Positions 7,998-16,610 of a DNA stretch of 64,000 bases are shown piece after piece. Source of the DNA: Actinophytocola sp963840275 (GTDB lineage: Bacteria; Actinomycetota; Actinomycetes; Mycobacteriales; Pseudonocardiaceae); the NCBI GenBank assembly GCA_963840275.1, contig CAWIYK010000005.1, positions 310,001 through 374,000 of the forward strand, read 5' to 3'. The position numbers and the translations under genes are program-made. The notes beneath the pieces are model-generated. The model was not told the DNA's origin, did not search any database, and was given only the letters and a program-made list of their open reading frames with translations. Numbering within the stretch: position 1 is the stretch's first letter; every line of letters starts with the position of its first letter.

Positions 7998-9395
7998 TCA
8001 CACCCTCGATATCTGGAAGTGGTGGTTCATCAGGGTGGCGGTGTCGACTTTTCCGCCGGGACGCACCGGGAAACGGTCCACGAACGCCACTGCGATCGCA
8101 TTCGAGAAACTTCGCACGAGAGACTCGACCCGCGACCGGAGTGGACCGTCCCGCGGCGTTCCCGGCGCGACCCGCGCGAAGGCGACCGTGTGCCGCTCGT
8201 GCTGGGCGACCCGGCAGCCGGACACCCCGGGCAGGCGGGCCACCGCGTTCTCCAGGGCCGCGGCGTCGACCCGGGTCCCGTTCACCTTGATCTGGCTGTC
8301 GAGGCGTCCCACGAAGACCAGACTCCGGTCGTCGTCCACCCGCACCACGTCGCCGGTCCGGTAGGACGGTGTCCGGTCGTCGGCGGCGAACCGGTCGGCG
8401 AGGGCACCGTCGTCCAGGTAGCCGAGGCAGACGAACGGGCCTTCGACGACCAGCTCGTAGGAGTCCCGCTCGCGGAGCTCTCGCAACCGCTGGACGCATC
8501 CGTCCAGCGGCTTGCCGATGGGGATCGCCGCGTCCGTGACGTGATCGGGCAGCAGGTACCTGTGGGTGGCGAACGTGGCCTCGGTCGGCCCGTACAGGTT
8601 GACGAACCCGTTGGTCAGCCCGGCGTGGCGGGCCCGCTGGTAGGTCGACACCTGGAACTGCTCACCACCGCTGAACACCCACGGGATGCCGGCGATGGCC
8701 TCTGGCACGACGTCCAACAGCGTGGCGATCACGGCCGCGGGGAGCAGCAGGCGATCGATGCCGTACTCCTCGACCAGCTCCGGCCACGCGAACACGTCCT
8801 CGTTGACGTTCGGCAGGCACACGACGGTCCCGCCCGCCGACACCGTCCGCCAGGTGTCGAACCACCAGCCGTCGTAGGTGGGGGTGGCGAAGCTCCCGGC
8901 GGCGAGCCTGCCGCGCACCGGCACGTCCAGGTCGCGGCACGCGAAGAGGGCGAGCAGGTTGCCCAGCGTCACGGCGACGGCCCGCCGGCTGCCGGTGCTC
9001 CCGGAGGTGAAGTTGACGGCCACGACCTCGTCCGGGATACGGGACCCGGGCCGCCGCTCACCGGCCACCGTCACCGTCGCCGGACCACACGTCTGGACCG
9101 ACAGGGTGATGTCCGGCCGGACGCGGTCGAGCTCGTCCGGTCCGAGGTTGCCGTCGTCCGCCACGGCGACGCACCCGGCCCGCCACGCCCCGAGCTGACC
9201 GGCGAAACACCCCAGTTTCGACTCGGCCCGGATCCGCACCACGCGCACGGGGCCGTGCGTGCCGATCACCTCCTCGATAGCCGTGGCCAGTTCGCTGACC
9301 TGCCGCCAGCTGTGCTCCGTGCCGTCCTCGACCCACAGCGTCGCCGGCGATCGCCACCGCTGTCCGTGGATCAGGTCGCGCCAGATGTCGGTCAT
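7998..9395 (-). CDS. Stand-alone adenylation (A-domain) enzyme
   Basis: A 465-residue member of the ANL superfamily. Core motifs are visible: NFTSGSTGS (A3), NLYGPTEATF (A5), YRTGD (A7), GRLDSQIKVNG (A8) and a catalytic Lys in RPGGKVD (A10). In the A4 region the binding-pocket Asp used for alpha-amino groups is kept (segment YDGWWFD), suggesting an alpha-amino acid substrate; the remaining pocket residues do not give a code I can assign. No carrier domain is fused; the 78-residue carrier gene follows directly. The ATG at 9395 overlaps the amidotransferase stop by four bases. An upstream in-frame extension lies within that gene and was rejected. Confidence 0.92.
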   Translation of the reverse strand: MTDIWRDLIHGQRWRSPATLWVEDGTEHSWRQVSELATAIEEVIGTHGPVRVVRIRAESKLGCFAGQLGAWRAGCVAVADDGNLGPDELDRVRPDITLSVQTCGPATVTVAGERRPGSRIPDEVVAVNFTSGSTGSRRAVAVTLGNLLALFACRDLDVPVRGRLAAGSFATPTYDGWWFDTWRTVSAGGTVVCLPNVNEDVFAWPELVEEYGIDRLLLPAAVIATLLDVVPEAIAGIPWVFSGGEQFQVSTYQRARHAGLTNGFVNLYGPTEATFATHRYLLPDHVTDAAIPIGKPLDGCVQRLRELRERDSYELVVEGPFVCLGYLDDGALADRFAADDRTPSYRTGDVVRVDDDRSLVFVGRLDSQIKVNGTRVDAAALENAVARLPGVSGCRVAQHERHTVAFARVAPGTPRDGPLRSRVESLVRSFSNAIAVAFVDRFPVRPGGKVDTATLMNHHFQISRV

Positions 9396-11167
9396 AGCCG
9401 CAGTCCCAGTTCGTCGATCACCATGCTGGTGCTGATGAGGCTCAGTCGCGGGTCCCACTTGTCCGGTGTGCGGTCGGCGGCGAGGCGGTCCAGGGCGTCC
9501 GGTGAGAAGACACCGCTGCCCGCGACCAGGTCGCGCCAGTCCGACAGCACGCGGTCGTCCGCGATCGCCGCCAGGTCGTGTGCCGTGAACCCCTGCTTGG
9601 CGCGCCGCAGCACCGACCGAGGGACCGTGTCCGCGTACGCGGACTTGAGGCAGGCCTTGCCCTCGAAGTCGGCCACCTTCTCCTCGTCCCCGATGCCCAG
9701 TGCCATGGCCACCACCGGGTTCGCGAGGAACGGGTACCGGCCCTCCACGGAGTTGGCCATGAGCATCGCGTCGCCGTGGTCGCCGAGCAGGTGACCGCCC
9801 AGCTGCACGTACACGTCGGCCACCGACCGGAGCTGCATTCGCGTCAGCGCCGCGGTCTCGTGGTCGGCGAAGGGAATCAGCCGGTCCCGCCAGAACTCCC
9901 TGCCGGCCATGGCGGACCGGCCCGCGGGGGAGAGGCAGGTGTCCCGCCTGCGGTCCACTTTGGACCAGTCGACCTCCCAGGCGAAGTCCGCTCGCCCCCA
10001 CGCCTGCTCGTTCTCGGCGCGGCGCTCCGGTGGCCTGCGGCGTGCGAGGTCGAACGCGTAGGAGTCATAGCCGAAGAAGAGCTCGTCGGCTCCTTCCCCG
10101 GACACCACGCCCTTGAGCCCGGTGAGGCTGACCTCGCGCGACAGCATCAATGCCGCCACGTTGTAGGTCTCGCGCTGGGGGTAGCAGCAGTGCCGAACCA
10201 TGTCCTCGAACTCCGCGGCGATGTCCGCGGGACTGCAGCTGACCTGCCGGTGCTCGCTGCCGACCACCTCCGACACCTCACGCTGGAAACGTCCTTCGTC
10301 CAGGACGGTGTCGCCGAAGACCACCGAGAACGTCCTGGTCGGCTTCTCCAGGACGCGGGCCGACTCCATCACGAGCGTCGTGGAGTCGAAGCCACCGCTC
10401 AGGTAGGCGCCGATCTCGACGTCCGCGCGCAGGCGGGTACGAACCGCCTGCCGCAGGCAGTCGCGGATCTCCTCCCCGCTCGGGGAGGTGTTCGCACCGG
10501 TGAACTCCCCGTACCGCCAGTAGCGGGTGGTCTCCTGGCCGTCCTCGCCGAACCGGACCACGCACCCGGGTGGCACGGCGTGGACGTCCCGCACCAGCGT
10601 GCGCGGCGCGACGATGTTGCCGAGCTGCAGGTACTGGTCCACCGCGCCGGCGTCGGTCCGCCAGGAGTTCGGCACGGACCGCACCAGTGGTTTGAGCTCG
10701 GAGCAGAAGTGCACATGCTCGCCGAGCACCGTGTAGTACATCGGGCAGATGCCGAAGCGGTCCCGTCCCAGGTAGAGGCGGTTCTCCGCGCGGTCGTGGA
10801 TCGCGGTGGCGAACTGCCCGTCCACCAGTTCGAGGCCGGCGGGCCCGTGCCGGGCGAACAGCTCGGGGATGACCGCCACGTCGACGTGGTTCGCGGGCCG
10901 GTGATCACCGAGCCGCCCGCGCAGCTCCTCGGCGTTGTACACCTCGCCGTTGGTCAGGGCGACGAATCGCCCGCTGCGGTCCTCCGCAGGCTGCCAGCCG
11001 TCCGTCAACCCGGTCATGCCGAGGCGACCGAGCTTCACCGAGAGCGTGGGTGTGCTCAGCGAGTAGGTCTCGTCCGGTCCGCGGTGGACCAGCCGCGAGT
11101 GCATCGCCGCGGCGACGGTGCGATCCAGGCTCCCGTCCCAGGCGAAGGTCCCGCACAGGCCACACAT
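9392..11167 (-). CDS. AsnB-type glutamine-dependent amidotransferase
   Basis: A 591-residue class II amidotransferase. The N-terminus has the nucleophile Cys2 (MCGLCGTF), a RGPDE loop and NGEVYN; the C-terminal synthetase domain has the PP-loop SGGFDSTTL and the downstream SGEGADELFFGY loop. Family members either make asparagine or are recruited to make amides on antibiotic precursors (tetracycline, trichostatin, beta-lactam synthetases and lasso-peptide cyclases are related). Lying between two adenylation genes in a cluster with no condensation domain, it is the best candidate for forming the product's amide, with Gln-derived ammonia or with another amine. Gly replaces nothing obvious and the glutaminase half looks intact. 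Confidence 0.9.
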   Translation of the reverse strand: MCGLCGTFAWDGSLDRTVAAAMHSRLVHRGPDETYSLSTPTLSVKLGRLGMTGLTDGWQPAEDRSGRFVALTNGEVYNAEELRGRLGDHRPANHVDVAVIPELFARHGPAGLELVDGQFATAIHDRAENRLYLGRDRFGICPMYYTVLGEHVHFCSELKPLVRSVPNSWRTDAGAVDQYLQLGNIVAPRTLVRDVHAVPPGCVVRFGEDGQETTRYWRYGEFTGANTSPSGEEIRDCLRQAVRTRLRADVEIGAYLSGGFDSTTLVMESARVLEKPTRTFSVVFGDTVLDEGRFQREVSEVVGSEHRQVSCSPADIAAEFEDMVRHCCYPQRETYNVAALMLSREVSLTGLKGVVSGEGADELFFGYDSYAFDLARRRPPERRAENEQAWGRADFAWEVDWSKVDRRRDTCLSPAGRSAMAGREFWRDRLIPFADHETAALTRMQLRSVADVYVQLGGHLLGDHGDAMLMANSVEGRYPFLANPVVAMALGIGDEEKVADFEGKACLKSAYADTVPRSVLRRAKQGFTAHDLAAIADDRVLSDWRDLVAGSGVFSPDALDRLAADRTPDKWDPRLSLISTSMVIDELGLRL

Positions 11168-11170
11168 CGC

Positions 11171-12817
11171 CTACGCACCCCGCTCACGCAGTTGGTTCGC
11201 CAGTGTTCGCAGGTCCTCCGCCCGGAGCACGTCGCGCACTCCGGCGTCGACCCAGCCCAGCTCGCGCATCTTCCTGACCAGCGCCAACGCTGAGGAGGAG
11301 TCGCCGCCCAGGTCGAAGAAGTTGTCGTCCGGCCTGGCATCGTCGACCCCGGTGAGTTTGCGAACGATGTCGAACACCTGCTGGTCCGCCGGAGTCTTCC
11401 CGTTCGTGTCGCCCGGCGCCCGCCTGCTCGCCAGGAGGGCGTCCCGGTCGACCTTCCCGTTCGGTGTGTAGGGCAGCGCGTCGACGCGCCTGAGCACCGA
11501 GGGGATCTTGTACGGGTCGAGGCCGTCCTCGAGGTGCCGCCGCACGGTTCTGGGGTCGGCGTCGCCCTGGTAGTAGCAGACCAGCGCGTCCTGCTCGGTG
11601 GTCGGCGAGCCGTCGTGGGACTCGACCGTCACGACCGCCTCCACCACCGAGTCCAGGCGGCACACCGCGTTCTCGATCTCGCCGGGGTCGAGGCGGTAGC
11701 CGCGGACCTTCACCTGCCGGTCCAGCCGTTCGACGAAGTAGAGCCGGCCGTCGCGGTACTCGGCGACGTCGCCGGTGCGGTACTCGCCGCCGAACGGCAC
11801 CACGCCGTGCTCGGTGAGGTAGCCGGCCCCGACGCTGTCGCCGGTGATGACGATCTCGCCCCGGTGTGGGGCGCCGGCCACCTCGCGGAGGTGGTAGGCG
11901 CAGTCACCCACCGGGTCGCCGAGTGGCACGCCGTCGCGGCAGTCATCGGGTGCCAGCGCATCGCTCAGCAGGTTGCACACGGTGGTCTCGGTGGTGCCGT
12001 AGGCGTTGTGGAACTCGGCCACCGCGGACCACTTGGCGACCACGGCGGGCCGGCACGTCCCGCCGCCGTTGACCACGTGCGTCAGGCGCATCGCGCCGGT
12101 GGGATCGGTCGCGGTCAGTGCGAAGGGCGTGGTCTTGACGTGCGTGATGCCGTGTCGCGTCAGCGTGTCCCGCAGTTCCGTGCCGGGCGCGAGATGGGGT
12201 TCGGCCACCATGACCAGGCAGGCGCCCGCCGTCAGGGTCCAGAGGATCTCGGTGACGCAGCCGTCGAAGGTCAGGCGGGCGAACTGCAGTGTTCTTGCGT
12301 GCGGCCCGACCGCCAACCGTGTCACGTGGTCGGAGATCACGGCGGCCAGCGCGGCCGTGCGGACGAGCACGCACTTGGGTTCGCCGGTGGAGCCGGAGGT
12401 CTGGATCGCGTAGCAGACATCCTTTTCGGACAGTCCGTGCGGCGTGTGGTGGCCGGTCCGCCAGTCCGCCGGTACGTCGGTGAGGTCGACGTCGCCGTCC
12501 GCACGGGGGCGGGCCAACAGCCGGACACCCAGCAGCGCGGTCTTTCTCGCGTTCGAGTGCGCGCTGTCGCGGCTGTCGATGAACACGAAAGGGCGCTCGG
12601 CTCTCATGGCCGCGACCATGGCCACGACCGCACCCGGTGACCGGCTCGCCTCGATGCCGACGAACTCACCGGGCACGAGGCGCGTGTCCAGGTCCTTGGC
12701 CAACCCCTGGGTGAGGTCGTCGAGTTCGCGGTAGCTGATGATCTGCGCCGCGGTCCGGATGGCGTCGCCGTCCGGGTTCTCGCGCACGGCGCGCTCGAAT
12801 TGTTCCACAATGGACAT
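11171..12817 (-). CDS. Two-domain NRPS-like protein: adenylation plus carrier (A-PCP)
   Basis: A 548-residue protein. Residues 1-460 form an A domain with QTSGSTGEPK (A3), LTFDGCVTEILW (A4, with the amino-binding Asp), NAYGTTETT (A5), YRTGD (A7), RLDRQVKVRGYRLDPGEIE (A8) and PNGKVDRDAL (A10). Residues from about 470 form a carrier domain with FFDLGGDSSSAL, where Ser507 is the pantetheine site. There is no condensation, epimerase or release domain. It activates and loads one amino acid for modification in trans. The next gene starts three bases beyond its stop, consistent with one operon. Confidence 0.93.
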   Translation of the reverse strand: MSIVEQFERAVRENPDGDAIRTAAQIISYRELDDLTQGLAKDLDTRLVPGEFVGIEASRSPGAVVAMVAAMRAERPFVFIDSRDSAHSNARKTALLGVRLLARPRADGDVDLTDVPADWRTGHHTPHGLSEKDVCYAIQTSGSTGEPKCVLVRTAALAAVISDHVTRLAVGPHARTLQFARLTFDGCVTEILWTLTAGACLVMVAEPHLAPGTELRDTLTRHGITHVKTTPFALTATDPTGAMRLTHVVNGGGTCRPAVVAKWSAVAEFHNAYGTTETTVCNLLSDALAPDDCRDGVPLGDPVGDCAYHLREVAGAPHRGEIVITGDSVGAGYLTEHGVVPFGGEYRTGDVAEYRDGRLYFVERLDRQVKVRGYRLDPGEIENAVCRLDSVVEAVVTVESHDGSPTTEQDALVCYYQGDADPRTVRRHLEDGLDPYKIPSVLRRVDALPYTPNGKVDRDALLASRRAPGDTNGKTPADQQVFDIVRKLTGVDDARPDDNFFDLGGDSSSALALVRKMRELGWVDAGVRDVLRAEDLRTLANQLRERGA

Positions 12818-12848
12818 TGTCGAAGTTCGCTTCCTGGTCCTTGGAGGT

Positions 12849-13613
12849 TCAGAAGGTCTTCAGATACCCACCGTCGCAGTGGATGCCCGTCCCGGTGATG
12901 TACGCGGCCCGGTCGCTCGCGAGGAACGACACGAGTTCCCCGACGTCCTCGGGAGTGCCGTAGCGGCCGAGGGGGATCGTCTCCACCGTCGCCGCCCGAA
13001 CCGACTCGGCCGGTTCGCCCAGCTGTCGCGCGGTGGCCGCCTCGACCGAGCGAAGCCGGTCCGTGTCGATCTTCCCGGGCACCACGTGGTTGACCGTGAT
13101 GCCGTACTGTCCAACGCCTTCGGCCAGGAGCTTCAGGTAGGACCGCACCGCCGACCGCGCGATGGAGGAACCGGCCAGGCCGCTGATCGGCACCGACACC
13201 GAGCTGGAGGTGATGCCGATGAGGCGACCCCAGCGGTTCCGCTCCATCGCAGGAAGGGCCGCCTCGACGGCGCTCTGGATCGACAGGAGCGTCAGCTCCA
13301 TCGCTTCCTGGAGTCGCGTCGTGGACAGCTGCTCGACGCGTCCCGGCCGAGAACCCGGCGAGTTGAGCAGGATGACGTCGTACGGTCCGGTGGCGGCGAC
13401 CTGCTCACCGACCTCGCCGGGGTTCCGGAAGTCACAGGCGAACGAGCTGTTGTCGTTGCCACGCAGGCTCTGCGCCACGTCAGCGGCCCGGTCACTGTCC
13501 CTTCCGGACACAGTCACCGCACTGCCGTCGCGCGCGAGACACCGCGCGACCCCAAGGCCGATTCCCTTGGTTCCGCACAACACGAGCGATCGTCTGCCCT
13601 CGAGGTGGTGCAT
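12849..13613 (-). CDS. SDR-fold protein lacking the catalytic Tyr and Lys
   Basis: A 254-residue Rossmann-fold SDR. The cofactor loop is CGTKGIGLG and a Ser cluster (136-138) sits at the usual catalytic Ser, but the YxxxK motif is replaced: the segment GLAGSSIARSAVR has Ser149 for Tyr and Arg153 for Lys. Such proteins form a known BKR-like SDR subgroup without the canonical tetrad, so ordinary ketone reduction cannot be assumed; a dehydratase, aromatase or structural role is possible. The ATG at 13613 is chosen because GGAGG lies at ideal spacing; a GTG two codons earlier lacks this. It lies between the FAH-fold gene and the A-PCP gene. Confidence 0.85.
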   Translation of the reverse strand: MHHLEGRRSLVLCGTKGIGLGVARCLARDGSAVTVSGRDSDRAADVAQSLRGNDNSSFACDFRNPGEVGEQVAATGPYDVILLNSPGSRPGRVEQLSTTRLQEAMELTLLSIQSAVEAALPAMERNRWGRLIGITSSSVSVPISGLAGSSIARSAVRSYLKLLAEGVGQYGITVNHVVPGKIDTDRLRSVEAATARQLGEPAESVRAATVETIPLGRYGTPEDVGELVSFLASDRAAYITGTGIHCDGGYLKTF

Positions 13614-13643
13614 GGTCACCTCCAGCCTCGTTGTCGCGGTCGG

Positions 13644-14489
13644 TCAGCGAACGGGGTGGGTGAGTGTGCCGACGTGCTCGACGACCGCCTGGACGGTGTC
13701 TCCAGGGTTGATCGGGACGGCGCCGGGGGTGCCGGTGCAGATCACCGTGCCCGGTTCGAACGTCCTTCCCGCGGTGAAGTGCTCCACCAGGCGGCCGAGG
13801 CCGTACTTCATGTCCCGGGGCGTCGCCGACGCGATCGTCTGTCCGTTGTGGATCGTGGAGACGAGGATGGCGTCGAGGGCGTCGTCACTCAGCTCGTCCA
13901 GGGACAGCAGGACCGGGCCGATGCTGCAGAAGGTGTCGAATCCCTTCGCCCACGGTATGTAGCGGGGATTCTCCCGGATCACGTCCTCGGCCGTCATGTC
14001 GAGCACCACGGTGACGCCCGCGACGACGGACCGCCAGTCCGCGCGCGACACGTTCTTGCATCTGGTGCCGATGACCAGGCCCAGCTCCGCTTCCGCCGTC
14101 ACCCGCTTCGACTGTGCCGGCAACTCGATGTGCCCGCCGTTGTCGATGAGGCAGTTGGTCGGCCTCAGGTAGGAGCCGGGGCCCGAACCGGGCTGCTCGG
14201 TGTTGAGGTCGGCGGAGTGCCGCCGGTAGTTGAGCCCCGCGCCCCAGATGTCGGTGTCGCGATCGGCGATGGTCCCCGCGCGGTCCAACTCGACGTTCGT
14301 CACCTCGAGGGTGTCCGCCTGCTTCCGGACGGACTCCGCGACCTCGCGGAGTTGCCGCTCTCCCAACAGGTCGCCGACGCGGGCGACGTTCTCGTAGCCG
14401 CGGACCTGGTGCAGCCGGAACCATTTGTCGCCGTCGCCCACGACTATGGGGTTCTCGTCGGTACCTGCCTTGATCTTGGTCAACCTCAT
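13644..14489 (-). CDS. Fumarylacetoacetate hydrolase (FAH)-fold enzyme, hydratase-like
   Basis: A 281-residue FAH-superfamily protein. The metal-site acid pair lies in TAEAELGLVIG, and the fold signature WAKGFDTFCSIGP and the glycine-rich ending TGTPGAVPINPGDTV are clear. The family contains hydrolases of acylpyruvates and hydratases/decarboxylases of 2-oxo-enoates, such as 2-oxopent-4-enoate hydratase. Because the gene next door encodes a 4-hydroxy-2-oxoacid aldolase, a hydratase or dehydratase on a 2-oxo acid is the most economical guess, giving a short chain-building module inside the cluster. Confidence 0.86.
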   Translation of the reverse strand: MRLTKIKAGTDENPIVVGDGDKWFRLHQVRGYENVARVGDLLGERQLREVAESVRKQADTLEVTNVELDRAGTIADRDTDIWGAGLNYRRHSADLNTEQPGSGPGSYLRPTNCLIDNGGHIELPAQSKRVTAEAELGLVIGTRCKNVSRADWRSVVAGVTVVLDMTAEDVIRENPRYIPWAKGFDTFCSIGPVLLSLDELSDDALDAILVSTIHNGQTIASATPRDMKYGLGRLVEHFTAGRTFEPGTVICTGTPGAVPINPGDTVQAVVEHVGTLTHPVR

Positions 14490-14533
14490 CGCACTTCTCC
14501 CGTCTGAAGGCCGGTCGGTAGCTGGTGACGCGG

Positions 14534-15553
14534 CTAGGCCACGCTGGCGATCCGGGCCGCCGCGGCCTGGAAGTCGGCCTTGCGCGGGCTCTGGTCGGCG
14601 ACCCCGACCGCGGTCTCCATCAGACGTGCCGGATCGGTGTGGCACTCGGCGGCGAGTTTCTCGACCAGCGGGAAGAAGCCCGAGTGGATGCCGATCACAC
14701 CACCGAGCACGTGCATCGTCCGGTCCTCCATGATCACGTCCATGTTGACCCGGCACATCTCGGCCAGCTTCGCCAGTTCCTGGTAGTCGAACCGGTCGGC
14801 GTCGACCAGCTTGATGACCCCGGCCAGCGATTCGAGCTGAGCGTTGCCGGATCCTCTGCCGATGCCGTTGAGCGTGCCGTCGAGGATCGTTGCCCCCGCG
14901 CTGGCGGCGGTGATGGTGTTGATGTTGGCCATGCCGAGGTTGTCGTGGCCGTGGAAGCCGACGACGGGGAAACGCTCCGCGACCGCGCTCACGTACTCGT
15001 GGACGGTCTCGGGCAGCATCGCGCCGTAGGAGTCGACGACGTAGACCCCCGCGATGGCCGGACCGACCCCGTCGAGCATGTCGAGCAACTGGCCGATCGG
15101 TGTGGCGCTCGACTTCATCAGGTTGAGGTACACCTGGCCGCAGGCGTCGATGACCTGTCGGAGGTAGGGGAGGTTTTCCTGGACCCGGTCCGGTTCCATG
15201 CCGACACGGACGAACGACAGGCCGCGCCTGCACATCTCCGCGATCGTCTCCACCCGCGTGAACTCGGGTTGGGCGAACATGCCCCACGGTTTTTTCGTCA
15301 GCGTCGACGCGACGAGCTCGCACCAGTTGAAGTGGCCGAGGTTGCAGGGCTTGATCCCGGCCCGCTCCGCTTCGAGCCCGAGTCCGTGACCGACCTCGAT
15401 CTTCGAAACAGGAGTCTCGTTCAGCCGGGTGAGGAGTTTCACCACGAACTCCTCGTCGAACTGGAAGTCGACGGCATAGGCGCCGTCACGCAATGTGCAG
15501 TCCAGTAGCTCGATTCTCGACGCGTCCGGGAACCGGCGGCCTGTCACGGGCAT
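14534..15553 (-). CDS. 4-hydroxy-2-oxoacid aldolase-like DRE-TIM metalloenzyme
   Basis: A 339-residue TIM-barrel enzyme of the HMGL/DmpG type. The DCTLRDGAY signature is near the N-terminus, the metal-binding GFHGHDNLGMAN (two His) is central, and the DGTLNGIGRGSGN loop follows. These enzymes cleave or form 4-hydroxy-2-oxo acids from pyruvate and an aldehyde. No acylating aldehyde dehydrogenase, the usual catabolic partner, is present, which argues for a biosynthetic aldol step. It is the second gene of the operon after the MbtH gene and precedes the FAH-fold gene by 44 bases. Confidence 0.88.
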   Translation of the reverse strand: MPVTGRRFPDASRIELLDCTLRDGAYAVDFQFDEEFVVKLLTRLNETPVSKIEVGHGLGLEAERAGIKPCNLGHFNWCELVASTLTKKPWGMFAQPEFTRVETIAEMCRRGLSFVRVGMEPDRVQENLPYLRQVIDACGQVYLNLMKSSATPIGQLLDMLDGVGPAIAGVYVVDSYGAMLPETVHEYVSAVAERFPVVGFHGHDNLGMANINTITAASAGATILDGTLNGIGRGSGNAQLESLAGVIKLVDADRFDYQELAKLAEMCRVNMDVIMEDRTMHVLGGVIGIHSGFFPLVEKLAAECHTDPARLMETAVGVADQSPRKADFQAAAARIASVA

Positions 15554-15625
15554 ATTCGCATTCTCCCTTGAACGTGATTCGGGGCACCGTCAATACGGGT
15601 GCGTACGGCCGTGGTCTTCGCTTTC

Positions 15626-15835
15626 TTACGATCGTCGTCGTGCGGCGTACGTTCCTGAGGTCTTTGCTCGCCACAGTTCCGCGACCTGGTTGAGCGCGGC
15701 GTGTCCCGTGCCGAAGAAGCCGGTCGGCGCCCATCCTTCCGGTGTCGGCACGTGGGATGGCCAGATGCAGTAGGTTCCTTCGTCGTTCGTCACGACGCGA
15801 TAGATCGTGGAATCTCCTGCGTGTTCCATGGCCAT
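15626..15835 (-). CDS. MbtH-like NRPS accessory protein (divergent)
   Basis: A 69-residue protein with the MbtH signature in altered form: NDEGTYCIWP, then PTPEGW, with the two fold-defining Trp residues kept. MbtH proteins bind and activate A domains. The central motif has Y-C-I where typical members have H/Y-S-L, so it is a divergent member and may be specific for the two A domains here. ATG at 15835 is preferred because AGAAGGA lies just upstream; an ATG at 15916 would add an unrelated N-terminal tail. It is the first gene of the enzymatic operon. Confidence 0.8.
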   Translation of the reverse strand: MAMEHAGDSTIYRVVTNDEGTYCIWPSHVPTPEGWAPTGFFGTGHAALNQVAELWRAKTSGTYAARRRS

Positions 15836-15962
15836 TCGGATCCTTCTGTCCGGCGTGCCTCCATATCTCGGAACCAGCCAAACGGTAGCCACGGTAGTTA
15901 AGATCTGGTTACGCAAACCCTGCGCGGCATTTTCCGGAGCCGACGCCGGCGGTCATCGGGTC
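15836..15962 (-). promoter_or_regulatory. Intergenic region upstream of the MbtH gene, likely biosynthetic promoter
   Basis: This 127-base gap between the response regulator stop and the MbtH start is the largest non-coding gap in the leftward gene string and is locally AT-rich (AGATCTTAAC on the minus strand). A 7-base direct repeat CTACCGT occurs twice, nine bases apart (15882-15897). SARP proteins bind short direct repeats, normally at 11-base spacing, so the match is imperfect; the site is offered as a candidate only. Confidence 0.35.
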
Positions 15963-16610
15963 TCAACCGTCGATGAGCCGGAGGTCGGTGGCCTTCTTGA
16001 TCGCGTCGACCCTGGAGATCGCACCCAGTTTGGCGTAGATGTTGGTGAGGTGTCGCTTCACGGTGCCCTCGCTGATGAACAGTCGGGTGGCGATCTGCGC
16101 GTTGCTCAGCGCCATGGCGACGAGTCGGAGCACCTCGAGCTCACGCTCGGAGAGAATGCCGGGCTGGTCCGGTGTGCGTTCGAGTGACTCCATCGTCGCG
16201 CGCGGTACGGACAGCATGACGTTCTCCCGGCTGCGGTGCACCGAGTGGACCGTGGCCACGAGCTGGTCGCGTTCGATGGCCTTCACCAGGTACGCGGCGG
16301 CTCCGCAGTCCAGCAGCTCCCGCACGACCTCCGGCGCCTCGTGCATGGTCAGTACGACGACCGCCGTTCTCGGGTGGGCCTTGTGAATCCGGCCTATCAG
16401 CGACTTCGCGCCCGGGCCCGGCATCTGCACGTCGAGCAGGACGACATCCGGCTGGTGCTCGCGCACCATGGGGAGTACCTCGTCCCCGGTCGACGCCTCG
16501 GCGACGATGACGATGCCCGGATCGGTGGACAGCAGCTCGCGGATGCCCTGACGGAACAACGTGTGATCATCGGCGAGCGCCACGGTGACGCGGCGACCCG
16601 GTTCGGTCAC
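15963..16610 (-). CDS. NarL/LuxR-family response regulator of the cluster
   Basis: A 215-residue regulator with an N-terminal receiver (ADDHTLFRQG acidic pair, phospho-Asp in VLLDVQMPG, Lys in AYLVKAIE) and a C-terminal LuxR helix-turn-helix (LSERELEVLRLVA, then ALSNAQIATRLFISEGTVKRH). Its ATG overlaps the kinase stop by four bases, so the pair forms one two-component system. Position between the UbiA gene and the biosynthetic operon suggests a pathway-specific regulator. Confidence 0.93.
   Translation of the reverse strand: MTEPGRRVTVALADDHTLFRQGIRELLSTDPGIVIVAEASTGDEVLPMVREHQPDVVLLDVQMPGPGAKSLIGRIHKAHPRTAVVVLTMHEAPEVVRELLDCGAAAYLVKAIERDQLVATVHSVHRSRENVMLSVPRATMESLERTPDQPGILSERELEVLRLVAMALSNAQIATRLFISEGTVKRHLTNIYAKLGAISRVDAIKKATDLRLIDG

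Noticed and set aside
7998..9395. Assigning a specific amino acid to the free A domain from its pocket residues
   Set aside because: The conserved Asp is visible, but the other pocket positions (including Phe and Leu/Phe/Ala near the A5 motif) match no code that I can state with confidence.
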